DNA from: CAYTGR01 sp964437445
GTDB lineage: Bacteria > Chloroflexota > Anaerolineae > B4-G1 > SLSP01
Direction of reading: 5' to 3'
Length of the DNA stretch: 49,304 nt
Assembly: GCA_964437445.1 (NCBI GenBank)
Contig: CAYTGR010000036.1
Span: 1 to 49,304, forward strand
The position numbers and the translations under genes are program-made. This document shows, piece by piece, positions 24,487 to 33,378 of the stretch. The notes under the pieces are model-generated. The model searched no databases. It was not told the DNA's origin and saw only the letters and a program-made list of their open reading frames with translations. The first letter of the stretch is position 1, and every line of letters starts with the position of its first letter.

Positions 24487-25671
24487 TCACCGGCGCCGCA
24501 AAAAGACCGCCGCGCCCAGCAACAACACCAGGCCCTGTAACCCTAATAGCACCAGCAGCGGCCAATCTACTTGCCGTGCTGCGACCGGCTGTGCAACCGG
24601 CAACGGCGTCCAGGTGGGAGGGGGGCCCACGGTGGGCGATGGCGCAGGCGATGGTGTGGGCGAAGGTTGAAATGTGGGAGTCGGGGGCACAACGGTCGGG
24701 GTCGGCACTGAAGGGGATGGGGATACCGGGGGGAGAGTCGGCGTGGAAGTGGGAGTCGGTGTAGTCGTTGCTGTGACCGGCGCGCCCGGCCCGGCGGGCG
24801 TAGGTCCTGTGGCTCCGGCTTCGGTCAGCCGGATGGTATCCTGAGAGACGGCGGTGCGCTGTGCCCCGTCACGGAATTCCACGTAAACGGCGTACTCGCC
24901 GGGTTTAGTATCCGCCAGCGTCCAGGGCAGCAGGGGTTCCCACGGCTGCCAGGGGGCATTGCCAAAATCAGGCGTGTTGCTCAACCGCACTTCAATCGCC
25001 TTGCCCATCCAGGTCCCCTCACCCAGCGGTACGGCCTCCTCGTTGGTCAATCGCACGGCGACCTGCGGCGAATCGGCGGTCGCGGCCCCGTAGTCAATAA
25101 AAACGGGTAGCACGGCCGGCCGGGCGCCAAAGTCCACGGCCATGTAATGCACGCCCTGAGTATCGGTCGCATAACCGATCCCGATCTCCCGGTAGCGGGA
25201 ATCCACAAACGGCGCCCATTGTTTGGCGTCATTACGGAACCAGGTCAGGGCGCTCTGGGCGGAGCCGCTACCCGACCAGAGCATTTCCATGACCATGAGC
25301 CCTTCGTTCCAGGCGCGATAGCCCGTCTCACGGATGCGCTGGCGATAATTGGAACCATCAGACCCGGTCGAGTCGACCCGACCACGGGCCGCCATATCGT
25401 TGGCATGCCGTTGCGCCGCCTGATCCAGCAACGTGGACCGGTTCAACGGGGCCAGGTCTTGACTCAGGCGTGCCTCATTGACCAGGGCATAGAAATCCGC
25501 GGTGGGATCACTCTGAAGTTGGGCCGGCCGGGGCCAGCCCCCCCACACGCCCATCAGCACCAGCACAACAAACATCCACCACCGCCGGTTTCTTGATCGC
25601 CGGCAGCTAACGGCTGCTCGCTGAGGGCCGCTCGCTAACGGCTGCTCGCTAACGGCTGATTGACGGCTCAT
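24487..25671 (-). CDS. CAP/SCP-domain surface protein with P/T linker and C-terminal anchor
   Basis: 394 residues from ATG 25671, which overlaps the stop of the inositol monophosphatase-like gene as ATGA (coupled translation); the open frame continues upstream but only as a shadow of that gene. A Met (MFVVLVLMGVWGG) near residue 33 gives a cleaner signal peptide. The CAP domain is at ~55-185 (FYALVNEARLSQDLAPLNRS, QAAQRHANDMAARG, WFRNDAKQWAPFVDSRYREI). A second beta-rich domain follows, then a ~70-residue Pro/Thr spacer and a C-terminal helix with RRR. Likely a surface-exposed protein of unknown role. The first ~25 codons are made of heptamer repeats. Confidence 0.8.
   Translation of the reverse strand: MSRQSAVSEQPLASGPQRAAVSCRRSRNRRWWMFVVLVLMGVWGGWPRPAQLQSDPTADFYALVNEARLSQDLAPLNRSTLLDQAAQRHANDMAARGRVDSTGSDGSNYRQRIRETGYRAWNEGLMVMEMLWSGSGSAQSALTWFRNDAKQWAPFVDSRYREIGIGYATDTQGVHYMAVDFGARPAVLPVFIDYGAATADSPQVAVRLTNEEAVPLGEGTWMGKAIEVRLSNTPDFGNAPWQPWEPLLPWTLADTKPGEYAVYVEFRDGAQRTAVSQDTIRLTEAGATGPTPAGPGAPVTATTTPTPTSTPTLPPVSPSPSVPTPTVVPPTPTFQPSPTPSPAPSPTVGPPPTWTPLPVAQPVAARQVDWPLLVLLGLQGLVLLLGAAVFLRRR
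25608..25663. repeat. Heptamer repeat inside the 5' end of the CAP gene
   Basis: Heptamers TAACGGC, TGCTCGC, TGAGGGC, CGCTCGC, TAACGGC, TGCTCGC, TAACGGC and TGATTGA follow each other exactly. They encode most of the first ~20 residues if ATG 25671 is used, so the real signal-peptide start may be the later Met and the repeat may belong to the untranslated leader. Confidence 0.8.
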
Positions 25672-26453
25672 ACTTCCTGACTCCACAAGGCCCGCCAGGC
25701 AGTGACCAGCGCCGGGGTCGCCCCCAGGACCGGATCGGCAACCCAGGGCGTCCATGGCGTACCGGAGAAGGTGGCGCAACAACCGCCCGCCTCGCGCACG
25801 ATCAGCCCGGCGGCGGCGTGGTCCCACGGCTTCAAGGTCAATCCAACGTAAAGATCCAGCCAGCCGGCCGCGACGTAGACCGATGCAAGCGCAGCGGTGC
25901 CGGCGGCCCGCAGCGTCCGCCCGTGGCGGAGAAAGACTCCGGCCAGCTGCCACATCCGCTGCCGGAGCGTGTCATCGCGTGGCCAATCCACCCCGACCAG
26001 CGCCTCCGCGGGGTCGGTGACCGCCGAGGAGTGGATCGGTTGCCCATTCAGCGTCGCACCGCCGCCCTGCCGCGCGGCAAAAGTGTGTCCGTGCAGCGGA
26101 TCGCAGATCACACCCACCACTACCTCTCCGGCCTCCACGGCCGCGATAGAGAGGCAAAAGTTAGGGTGGTGGCGGGAGAAATTGGTCGTCCCATCCAGCG
26201 GATCTACCAGCCAGCGGACCGGTGCATCACCCTCCTCGGCCCCGGCCTCTTCTGAGGTAATGGCGTGATCCGGGAAAGCGTGACGCAACCGGGCCAGGAC
26301 CAGCTGTTCGGCAGCCACGTCCGCCTCAGTCACGAGATCGCGATAGCCCTTCCAGCGTACCGCGTATGGGCCTTGCCAGTAGGTACGCAACAGTTCACCG
26401 GCCTCGCCTGCCACTGCCAGGGCGGTCGTCAACCAGGTTTCATGGGCGCTCAT
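25668..26453 (-). CDS. Inositol monophosphatase family protein
   Basis: 261 residues from ATG 26453, overlapping the preceding stop as ATGA. The metal and substrate motifs are present: TEADVAAEQLV, ITSEEAGAEEG (Glu of motif), WLVDPLDGTTNFSRHHPNFC (the DPxDGTxNF motif) and KPWDHAAAGLIVREAGG (WDxAAG). The fold removes phosphate from inositol-1-phosphate, fructose-1,6-bisphosphate, NADP or similar; the actual substrate is not readable. Its neighbours, a solute-binding lipoprotein and a CAP protein, give no further clue. Confidence 0.9.
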   Translation of the reverse strand: MSAHETWLTTALAVAGEAGELLRTYWQGPYAVRWKGYRDLVTEADVAAEQLVLARLRHAFPDHAITSEEAGAEEGDAPVRWLVDPLDGTTNFSRHHPNFCLSIAAVEAGEVVVGVICDPLHGHTFAARQGGGATLNGQPIHSSAVTDPAEALVGVDWPRDDTLRQRMWQLAGVFLRHGRTLRAAGTAALASVYVAAGWLDLYVGLTLKPWDHAAAGLIVREAGGCCATFSGTPWTPWVADPVLGATPALVTAWRALWSQEV

Positions 26454-27736
26454 GGAGCCAGCTCCCCATTGCACACGGCCTGCAGCCACTGCTGGAGCTC
26501 GGGCAAGGCGCTTGCTTTCTCCAACTCCAGCAGGGTTCGGACGAGCGCCGCCCGGCAATGAGCTGCGTAGGCGTGATGTGGCCAGGCGACCCAATGCCCA
26601 CGGGTGGCCGATTCCAGGGTGAGCTGCAACAGTGCCTCCGTGGTCGTAGAGATACTCTGCCGTTGCAGCCCCTCTATCACCGAACGGCGCACCGGCAAGT
26701 AGTTGGTTGCGCGGTACCAATCCAGCTGCGCGTCTGGAGAAAGGAACCAGATCAACGCCTGCATTGCCGCCTCGCGCCGGGGCCCCTCCGGTGCAATGGA
26801 CATCACCCCGGGACCGTACCAGAGGAGCGGACCAGGACCCTCCCGCCCGGGAAGCGCGCCAGCCCGCAGCACAAAATTGCGTCCGGCCGCGACCGCCCGT
26901 TCCATGTCGGGCAACAGCAGACTGGATTCCACCACCAGCGGCAGCAAACTGCCCCCCAATTGAGTCACGCCAGCGGTGGAGTCCTCATAGAGCTGGCCGC
27001 AGCCCATGCTGAACAGGGTGTGCAGCGCGGTCAATGTCTGAGTGCTGGCGTCGTCCATCAGCTGGTAGTTGCCGGCGGCATCCACCAGTGAGGCCCCGCC
27101 AGCCGCCTCAAATGCCAGCAGTGTGCCGGCCTGTAACGGGAGCGCCAGGCCACGTTGACCACCACTCTGGCTGCCTGCGGCACAGGCCGCCTGGTTCAAT
27201 GCCGCCCAGGTCGGTGGCAGCGCTTCATACCCCAGGTCTCCTAACCAATCGGCGTTGGTGTACAGGAGATAGGTGGCCAACCCCAGCGGGAAAGCGGCCA
27301 ACTGGCCGTCCACCGTATAGAGCGCCTCCGCCATCGGCAGCAGGTCGTTGCGGACCGGACCGGCCGCGGCCGGCAGCGACTCCAGCGGCGCAGTCAGGCC
27401 CGCCTGTATGTAATCCGGCACCTCCTCGGGCCAGACGACGATCAGGTCCGGACGTTGCTCCGGGGGAGCTCCGGCCAGCTTGTCGGCAATTTCGCGCTGA
27501 TATTCGGCAATCAGCTGGATTCCCCAGGGGTTCTCCGCGGTGAAGCGGTCACTGAGGTTCTGAATAGCCACCCCTTCGGCGCCGGTAAACGAATGCCAGA
27601 GCACCAGAATCGGCGCTCCCGCCTCCAGCGACTGGGATGGCGGCATACATCCTCCCAGGAAAACCAACAGCACTACCCCACAGGCTACAGGATAAGCTTT
27701 ACGGGCTAAAGGCCCCATCCAATGTGAACCACGCAA
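26450..27736 (-). CDS. ABC transporter solute-binding lipoprotein (family 1)
   Basis: 428 residues with a lipobox LVFLGGC after a hydrophobic signal, so a membrane-anchored lipoprotein. ILVLWHSFTGAEGVAIQNLS and FTAENPWGIQLIAEYQREIA are the typical opening of carbohydrate-type family 1 binding proteins. RRSVIEGLQRQ and the DAQLDWYRATNYLPVRRS region near the C terminus fit too. The permease and ATPase genes normally next to it are absent. It runs into the monophosphatase-like gene by an ATGA overlap. Ligand unknown, possibly a sugar. Confidence 0.88.
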   Translation of the reverse strand: MRGSHWMGPLARKAYPVACGVVLLVFLGGCMPPSQSLEAGAPILVLWHSFTGAEGVAIQNLSDRFTAENPWGIQLIAEYQREIADKLAGAPPEQRPDLIVVWPEEVPDYIQAGLTAPLESLPAAAGPVRNDLLPMAEALYTVDGQLAAFPLGLATYLLYTNADWLGDLGYEALPPTWAALNQAACAAGSQSGGQRGLALPLQAGTLLAFEAAGGASLVDAAGNYQLMDDASTQTLTALHTLFSMGCGQLYEDSTAGVTQLGGSLLPLVVESSLLLPDMERAVAAGRNFVLRAGALPGREGPGPLLWYGPGVMSIAPEGPRREAAMQALIWFLSPDAQLDWYRATNYLPVRRSVIEGLQRQSISTTTEALLQLTLESATRGHWVAWPHHAYAAHCRAALVRTLLELEKASALPELQQWLQAVCNGELAP

Positions 27737-27752
27737 CGTGCGATCCCCCCTG

Positions 27753-29342
27753 TCATCTCCTCGGCTCGCCGGTATTCCGGCCTTTCAAGAGTGCCCGGCG
27801 CAGCAGCGCGACTTCCTCCACCCCCACACGACCGATCAACCAGAGATAAAGCAGCGCCCCAACCCCGCCCGGCACGATGACCTCCAGCAAAAAACCGGGC
27901 ATTCCACCCGGCGCGCCACTTTGCAAGAGCAGCCGTAGGCCGGCCATCGGCAACGTCATCACCGTGGCCGCCAGCAATGCCAGCCAGGTTGTCCGGCCGA
28001 CGCGGTAAGGGCGCAGGCTACCAACCTGCCGGTGAAACAGCGCCAGCATCAGCAAGGCATGAGCCATCAGTTTCAGCGAATTGGCCAGGATCAGCTCCCA
28101 CAGACGGGGCGTGTGCAACCAGGTAGGTGCCAGCGCCAGGAGCGCGTACAGCACAGTCGTCGCTACCCCGACCAGTGCCGGGGTCCAGGTGTTTTTGCGC
28201 GCATAAAACGCAAAGATCAAGGGTTGATCCAAAGCGGCAAAGACCAACCCCAGCAGGTTGAAACGCAGCGCCTCGGCCGTGGCGGCCGTATCCTGCGCGG
28301 TGAAACTGCCGTGCTGAAACAGCAGGGCGACCACCGGCTCGGCCAGCACCAACAGCGCGAAGGCCGCCGGCACCACCAACATCAATACCAGGCGCAGCCC
28401 CTGGGCCAATGTAGCACGGAACGGCTCCTCGGCGGCGTCGGCGGCATATCGCGACAACGTCGGCAGGATGGCGATAGAGACCGCCGTCACCACCATGCCG
28501 AGCGGAAATTGGATAAGTGTTGCAGCATATTTCATCCAGGCGATGCCGCTGGGACCGGTCAACGAGGCAATGTAAAAGCTGAGCGTGACGGTCAGCTGGT
28601 CCACCACCAATCCCAGCCCGATGGGCAGGTAAAGCCGCCCCAAAGTCGCCAGGGCCGGGTGCGAGTGAAGCCGAAAGCGGAGATGTACATCGCGCAAGGC
28701 CGGCCACTGAAAAGCAACCTGGGCCGCGCTGCCGGCCAGCAGTCCCAACGCCAGGCTGCGCACGCCCAACGCTGTCCCGCCCAGCAGCACGACCAGCAGC
28801 ACCATCGTCGCGTTGTAAATCGCCGCCGTGAAAGCCGGGCGCTCAAACCGTTGCAAGGCGTAGAGAACACCGGAGAAAAGACCGGCCACGTTGAGAAACA
28901 AAATCGCCGGTGCGGTGATCCGCAACAGCGCCGTGGCCAGCATCAGGTATTCTGGCGGCAGTCCTCCCCCCAACAGCTGTACGATCCAAGGCGCACCGAT
29001 CTCGATGATCAGGATGAAGCCCCCCAGCAGCAACGTCAGGAAGGTGAACAGCAGGGCGACCAGCTGCCAGAGCTCCTGCCGGCGGCCGGGGCGGGCGTAG
29101 TCTGAAAAGACTGGAACCAACGCAGAATTGATCATCCCCCCGGCCAGGAGATCGTAGAGCATCGTCGGCACCTGCGAGGCGATGTCAAACGCACTGACGA
29201 TCCCGCCCGCGCCGAAGAAGTAGGATTTGACCATCTCGCGGACCAGTCCCAATGCCCGGCTGGCCACACTCCCAAACGAGATGAGCGCCGCCGCCCGCGT
29301 GACCCGCTCGGATTCACCGGCCTGCACTGTTTCTATTTCCAT
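27753..29342 (-). CDS. murJ: Lipid II flippase MurJ
   Basis: 529 residues with about fourteen membrane helices. The family features are ISFGSVASRALGLVREMVKS near the N terminus, PTMLYDLLAGGMINSALVPV and PEYLMLATALLRITAPAILF. It flips lipid-linked peptidoglycan precursor across the membrane, so the organism likely makes a peptidoglycan layer. Conserved Arg residues of the central cavity cannot be checked without alignment. Confidence 0.92.
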   Translation of the reverse strand: MEIETVQAGESERVTRAAALISFGSVASRALGLVREMVKSYFFGAGGIVSAFDIASQVPTMLYDLLAGGMINSALVPVFSDYARPGRRQELWQLVALLFTFLTLLLGGFILIIEIGAPWIVQLLGGGLPPEYLMLATALLRITAPAILFLNVAGLFSGVLYALQRFERPAFTAAIYNATMVLLVVLLGGTALGVRSLALGLLAGSAAQVAFQWPALRDVHLRFRLHSHPALATLGRLYLPIGLGLVVDQLTVTLSFYIASLTGPSGIAWMKYAATLIQFPLGMVVTAVSIAILPTLSRYAADAAEEPFRATLAQGLRLVLMLVVPAAFALLVLAEPVVALLFQHGSFTAQDTAATAEALRFNLLGLVFAALDQPLIFAFYARKNTWTPALVGVATTVLYALLALAPTWLHTPRLWELILANSLKLMAHALLMLALFHRQVGSLRPYRVGRTTWLALLAATVMTLPMAGLRLLLQSGAPGGMPGFLLEVIVPGGVGALLYLWLIGRVGVEEVALLRRALLKGRNTGEPRR

Positions 29343-29570
29343 CCAAAACCAGTTCTATTAAGGTTGACGCTCATTCCCGGTAGAGACGGTTACAACCGCT
29401 CTTGGCTCTTAAGAGACACCCAAAGTAAAGCACCATTCTACCTTTTTTTAGTCTCCTGGCAAGAAAAGCAGGGCTTACGCCTCCCGGCATGGATAGCACG
29501 CCGGAGTCGCGCATGATGGCCCCGCCCGTCATCAGGCGCCCCCATGAAAGCTTGCCGCCTGCCGGAGCTA

Positions 29571-29603
29571 ATTTCGGATTTGGGATTTCAGATTTCGGAT
29601 TTG
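29571..29603. repeat. Heptamer repeat ATTTNNN in the murJ-MFS gap
   Basis: ATTTCGG, ATTTGGG, ATTTCAG, ATTTCGG and ATTTGCT follow in 7-base steps from 29571. They lie in the 470-base gap between the MFS and murJ genes, which also holds the two hairpins below and otherwise no gene. Confidence 0.8.
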
Positions 29604-29669
29604 CTTACACAAATCTACGCCCTCTGTAAATCCGGCTTTCATGGGAGAGAAATAAAGAACTCAAAAAAT

Positions 29670-29702
29670 CCCCTGTTTATCCGCCTGGCAGGTAAACAGG
29701 GG
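29670..29702 (-). terminator. Intrinsic terminator (minus strand)
   Basis: CCCCTGTTTA (29670-29679) pairs with TAAACAGGGG (29693-29702). Read on the minus strand the stem is followed by ATTTTTTGAG, a good T tract. It would stop transcripts coming from the MFS gene before murJ. Confidence 0.75.
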
Positions 29703-29756
29703 TAGGGAGGCTGGTGGGGAAAACCCAATGGGGCTGCGCAAGCCCTGACCAGAAAC

Positions 29757-29785
29757 GTGACCGGCACTCGCTCAGTGCCGGTCAC
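29757..29785 (-). terminator. Second hairpin after the MFS gene
   Basis: GTGACCGGCACT (29757-29768) pairs perfectly with AGTGCCGGTCAC (29774-29785) around a CGCTC loop. On the minus strand it is followed by GTTTCT, so with the stem at 29670 it forms a tandem terminator. Confidence 0.75.
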
Positions 29786-29812
29786 GCTTGAAAAGCCTGA
29801 ACCGTGCTACCG

Positions 29813-31135
29813 TCAAATAATTCCGGCTGCCTCAGCCACGGCGTTTTCCTGCTCGGCTATCCGGAGGCCCTCCTCCTCGTTCACCTGGCTGAGCAAAATA
29901 ATCCCGCCGATGAAGAAAATAATCAGCGCTACAATGCTTAACCGGCTGGAGCCCATCAGCTGCCCCACCACGGCAAACAGCGCCGGCCCGGCGATTCCCG
30001 CGAATTTGCTGGAGATGTCGTAGAAGCCGAAGAACTCCGCGCTGCGAGCCTTAGGGGCCATCAACCCAAAGAGACTGCGGCTGAGCGCTTGCGTCCCGCC
30101 CTGCACCATCCCCACGGCAAAGGCCAGGGCCCAGAAGTGCCAGGCTTTGGTCATGAAATAACCGGCGATAGTGATCAGCGCATACCAGCCCAGCCCCACC
30201 ATGATGGAGCGTTTGGTCCCCAGCACTTTGCTGAACTTGCCAAAAGCCAGCGAGAATGGAATGCCGACAAATTGCGTGAGCAGCAACGCCCCGATCAGGT
30301 CAATCATCCCGATGCCGATTTCGGAGCCATAAATGGTCGCCATTTTGATAATCGTGCCGATACCATCGTTGTACAGCCAGAAAGCCACCAAAAACAGGAA
30401 AAGCTGGCGGTATTTGCGGATCTCGCGGAAGGTTTGCCCGACCCGCTGCAGGCCGGCCGTGATCGGGTTGACCCCCTCGCCGATGCCGGTCGTGTTGGCG
30501 CGCGGCTCCGGGACCCGGCGCAGCAGCGGGATCGTGAAGAGCGCCCACCACAGGCCCACCGAGAGGAAAGAGAGCCGTGGGCCCCAGGTGCTCCCTTTGA
30601 AAAGTACCTGGATCATCACGATGTTGACCGCCAGCAAGATGCCACCGCCCAGGTAGCCCAGTGCGTACCCTTTGGAGGAAACGTAATCAATGTCGTCGGG
30701 TTTGGCCACGTGGGGCAGCAGCGAGTCGTAGAAAATATAGGAAGCGCCCAATCCAATGGAACCGCAGAAAAAGAGGACCAGGGCCAGCCAAACTGTGCCG
30801 GTGGTGATAAAGACCATCAGCGACGTGGCCAGGATGCCACCGGCGGCAAAAAGCGCTAACAGCCGCTTCTTGCTCCCTGTGTAATCGGCGATACTGCCCA
30901 GGATGGGGGCCAGCAACGCAGCGATCAACAATGACAGCGCGTTGGTGTACCCCCAGTAGACGGTCGGCTGATTGCCAGGCAGGTTCACCGCTACCACCTG
31001 TTCAAAGAAAACGGGCAGCACCGCTGCCTCCACCGTGGTGGAAAAAGCGGAACTGCCCCAGTCGTACATGCACCAGGCATTGACGACCCGCGTGTATTCC
31101 TTTTGCGCCAACTCAACCGCTTGTTTGGGGTTCAT
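29813..31135 (-). CDS. MFS transporter, UMF1 (Atg22-like) family
   Basis: 440 residues with twelve membrane helices. The opening VNAWCMYDWGSSAFSTTVEA (YDWGxSAF) is the hallmark of the UMF1/Atg22 group; FVGIPFSLAFGKFSKVLGTK and GMVQGGTQALSRSLFGLMAP are also typical. Substrate unknown; the eukaryotic relative exports amino acids from vacuoles. The translation start sits directly after a degenerate copy of the twin-hairpin repeat. Two terminators follow. Confidence 0.9.
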   Translation of the reverse strand: MNPKQAVELAQKEYTRVVNAWCMYDWGSSAFSTTVEAAVLPVFFEQVVAVNLPGNQPTVYWGYTNALSLLIAALLAPILGSIADYTGSKKRLLALFAAGGILATSLMVFITTGTVWLALVLFFCGSIGLGASYIFYDSLLPHVAKPDDIDYVSSKGYALGYLGGGILLAVNIVMIQVLFKGSTWGPRLSFLSVGLWWALFTIPLLRRVPEPRANTTGIGEGVNPITAGLQRVGQTFREIRKYRQLFLFLVAFWLYNDGIGTIIKMATIYGSEIGIGMIDLIGALLLTQFVGIPFSLAFGKFSKVLGTKRSIMVGLGWYALITIAGYFMTKAWHFWALAFAVGMVQGGTQALSRSLFGLMAPKARSAEFFGFYDISSKFAGIAGPALFAVVGQLMGSSRLSIVALIIFFIGGIILLSQVNEEEGLRIAEQENAVAEAAGII

Positions 31136-31142
31136 TAAAAAT

Positions 31143-31240
31143 TACTCCTTATGAAAATGATGTAAAGAATTCGCGGTAAGACACTTTAGCGCCGTCTTGG
31201 ACGCGCTGGAGCACGTCACTACAAACAACATCACCTTCAT
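31143..31240 (-). repeat. Degenerate twin-hairpin repeat upstream of the MFS gene
   Basis: Read on the minus strand: GATGAAGGTGATG, TTGTAGTGACGTGC-TCCA-GCGCGTC (first hairpin, imperfect), AAGACGGCGCTAAAGTGTC (second hairpin, one arm degraded), then CATTTTCATAAGGAG, which acts as ribosome binding site of the MFS gene. The order matches the copies at 16034 and 49111. Confidence 0.75.
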
Positions 31241-31254
31241 CCTTCCGCCTTCAG
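31234..31254. repeat. Three-unit heptamer CCTTCNN-type
   Basis: CCTTCAT, CCTTCCG and CCTTCAG in a row, ending in the stop codon of the glycosylase. The reverse complement resembles the array at 42893-42920. Confidence 0.6.
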
Positions 31255-31868
31255 AAAAGTGAGAGTTGCTCTGCCTCCGGGGGAGGGGTATATTCGTGCG
31301 CCTGCATCTGACCATCCAACAGCTCTCGCAGCTTGCCAAAGTCCTCTTCCACGGCAGGCCGCAGGCTGGGTTGATGCAAGGCCGCGGCCGGATGATACAT
31401 GGGGAAATAGATCAAATCGCCCACCTTGCGCGGTTGGCCGTGTACCGCGGAGATTTTCTCCGTGGGGAAAGCCCGGGCCATGGAGTAACGCCCCAAGGTC
31501 ACAACAATTTGGGGATGGATCAGTTCAATCTGGCGCTCCAGGTAGGAACGACAGGCTTCAATCTCCTCCGGCAGTGGATCGCGGTTGCCGGGCGGCCGGC
31601 ACTTGACGACATTGGTGATGTAGACCCGTTGGCGAGCGATGCCGGCCCGTTCCAGTAGCTCGCTCAGCAGCTTGCCGGCCTGCCCCACGAACGGGATACC
31701 CTGCTGATCTTCATGGAAGCCAGGGCCTTCACCGATAAACATGATCTCGGCGTCCACCGGTCCATCGCCGGGGACCGCATTTGTCCGCCCGCTGTGCAGC
31801 TGACAATGGGTACAGCGCCGCACGGCCTGATAGATCGCCTCCAGCTCCTGTTTCCTGTCCAGATTCAT
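31251..31868 (-). CDS. Family 4 (Fe-S) uracil-DNA glycosylase with beta-clamp motif
   Basis: 205 residues. GEGPGFHEDQQGIPFVGQAG is the active-site motif and YFPMYHPAAAL contains the second (HPAA). Four cysteines at residues 19, 22, 90 and 106 (CTHC, VVKC, EACRS) hold the 4Fe-4S cluster of family 4 enzymes. It removes uracil from DNA. The last five residues are QLSLF, an exact match to the bacterial beta-clamp binding consensus QL(S/D)LF, so the enzyme is probably tethered to the replisome clamp. It is encoded alone on the minus strand. Confidence 0.92.
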   Translation of the reverse strand: MNLDRKQELEAIYQAVRRCTHCQLHSGRTNAVPGDGPVDAEIMFIGEGPGFHEDQQGIPFVGQAGKLLSELLERAGIARQRVYITNVVKCRPPGNRDPLPEEIEACRSYLERQIELIHPQIVVTLGRYSMARAFPTEKISAVHGQPRKVGDLIYFPMYHPAAALHQPSLRPAVEEDFGKLRELLDGQMQAHEYTPPPEAEQLSLF

Positions 31869-32143
31869 GCCTCCCTCCTTTGTAAAAATGGGGATTAGAG
31901 CATCTCCCTGTCTCCATGCAGTCGCGGCGGCTAATGAAGTTTAGGAATTAAATTCAGTCACAGACGAGCCGGCTTAGCAGACGATAGGTGAGTAGTAACG
32001 CCGTTAGACGTTCTCCCCTTCAGTGGCCGGCCAAGAAACGCCTGAAGGTGTTCCTACAAAAAAGCCTACGGCTTATGTGACCAAATTATTTTCTTAGAGC
32101 CCATTAGCCGCTCCAGGCCCCTGCTGGTAGATAAACATCACCG
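31869..32143. other. Non-coding gap with a degenerate repeat
   Basis: 275 bases without a gene. Around 31990-32065 there is AGTAGTAACGCCGTTAGACG, CCTTCAGTGGCCGGCC and CGCCTGAAGGTGTTCCTAC, which share the GTAGTAACGC opening and palindromic style of the twin-hairpin repeat but not its full order. I see no open frame or RNA gene in it. Confidence 0.5.
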
Positions 32144-32734
32144 TCAGCCATCAATGCCGAGCAGCCGGCGTTCCAACGCTTGCCGGAACTGCTGTAACCG
32201 TTCCCGATACACACCATCCAGTGGTCCCGCCCGCATCAGATAAGCATCTTCGCCGTCCTGGTAGTACCCCTGCAAGCGCGACGTCACTACAAACCCGTAT
32301 TTAAAATAGAGATTCTGTGCCCGCTGGTTGGAAACACGGACCTCCAACGTGACGGCTTTGACCCGCTCCTCCAAGGAGCGCTCCAACACCATGAGCAATA
32401 GCAGCTCGCCCAACCCGCGCCCGCGCCAGGCGGGCGCGACAGCGATCACGCTGATGTGCCCCTGTCCGCCCTCAAAGCGAATGCCGACAAAACCCAACAG
32501 TGGCGGGCGGGCCGATTCCGCTTGCCAGGGCCAGCGCCAGCGGGGGCGCTCCGCCGGTGGCACGGCAACCGGCTCCAGCACAAAATAATACGCCGTCGGG
32601 TTAAAATAGAGTTCGTAGGTATAAGCTGATTCCGGCCAGGGATCGCTGAACGATTCCCGGTCCAATGCCATCACCGCCGGGAGATCTTTGCCCTCCATCG
32701 GGCGGAGACGGTAGGGAAACGGTGGTGTGCTCAT
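32144..32734 (-). CDS. rimI: Ribosomal protein S18-alanine N-acetyltransferase
   Basis: 196 residues, longer than the ~150 usual. The GNAT core is clear: VIAVAPAWRGRGLGELLLLM (R/Q-x-x-G-x-G) and VTLEVRVSNQRAQNLYFKYG, the RimI-typical EVRxSNxxAxxLYxxxGF. The start ATG overlaps the tsaB stop as ATGA. An insert of ~40 residues with a Pro/Arg/Trp-rich loop (PAERPRWRWPWQAESARP) sits in the first half. The tsaE-tsaB-rimI order supports the name over other GNAT enzymes. Confidence 0.88.
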   Translation of the reverse strand: MSTPPFPYRLRPMEGKDLPAVMALDRESFSDPWPESAYTYELYFNPTAYYFVLEPVAVPPAERPRWRWPWQAESARPPLLGFVGIRFEGGQGHISVIAVAPAWRGRGLGELLLLMVLERSLEERVKAVTLEVRVSNQRAQNLYFKYGFVVTSRLQGYYQDGEDAYLMRAGPLDGVYRERLQQFRQALERRLLGIDG

Positions 32735-33378
32735 CGCGCGTAGCGTGGGACCACGAGGTTAGGGAGGCCCTGTTCTCCGGCCCGCAGCCGTTGCCAGCCC
32801 AGCTCGGCCAGGAACCCGGCACGGCGCAGGTGCCAGGCCGGTGCCGGTAGTACGACCCGATCACCTGCCGCTTGCAAGACTGCGCGCGCGGAAGCATCTA
32901 ACTCCCCGACGACCAGCGCCGGTTCGCCAATTTGCTGGACTAACCCTTGCCAGGTATCAATGGCCACCTCCGTCTCGGCCTGCCAACCGGTCGCGCCGTG
33001 ACGATAGCGCGCATAGCCGATCCGGTTGCGGCCGGCGATGAAGACGGCATAGAGAGGACGCTCATCCGGCGGTTGGGCCAGCGCCAGAATGTCCAGCGTG
33101 GGGACACCGACCAGCGGCACGGATAACGCCGCCGCCAGCCCTTGCGCCGCCGCCACCCCGATCCGCACCCCGGTGTAGGAGCCCGGCCCGATGCAGACCG
33201 CGATGGCGCTCAGCTGTTTGGGCGTCACCCCTACCTCATTCAAGAGCCGCGTCATGTGAGGCAAAAGGGTGACGGTATGCATGTTTGCCGCTTCCCAGGT
33301 GCATTCGCTGCGCAGCGCCATGCCGTCGTGCAAAGCGACGCTGGCGTGAGCGGTGGCAGTGTCTATCGCGAGCAGCAT
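32731..33378 (-). CDS. tsaB: tRNA threonylcarbamoyladenosine biosynthesis protein TsaB
   Basis: 215 residues from ATG 33378 (MLLAIDTATAHASVAL); a longer open frame runs into tsaE and is a shadow. AIDTATAHASVALHDG and ICVGPGSYTGVRIGVAAAQG-type AVCIGPGSYTGVRIG are the family motifs. TsaB scaffolds TsaD and TsaE in the t6A37 tRNA modification. TsaD is not encoded in the window. It overlaps tsaE by one base (TGATG) and rimI by four. Confidence 0.95.
   Translation of the reverse strand: MLLAIDTATAHASVALHDGMALRSECTWEAANMHTVTLLPHMTRLLNEVGVTPKQLSAIAVCIGPGSYTGVRIGVAAAQGLAAALSVPLVGVPTLDILALAQPPDERPLYAVFIAGRNRIGYARYRHGATGWQAETEVAIDTWQGLVQQIGEPALVVGELDASARAVLQAAGDRVVLPAPAWHLRRAGFLAELGWQRLRAGEQGLPNLVVPRYAR

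Noticed and set aside
25672..25953. N-terminal extension of the CAP protein
   Set aside because: It overlaps the monophosphatase gene in another frame; the ATGA at 25668-25671 is the natural start.
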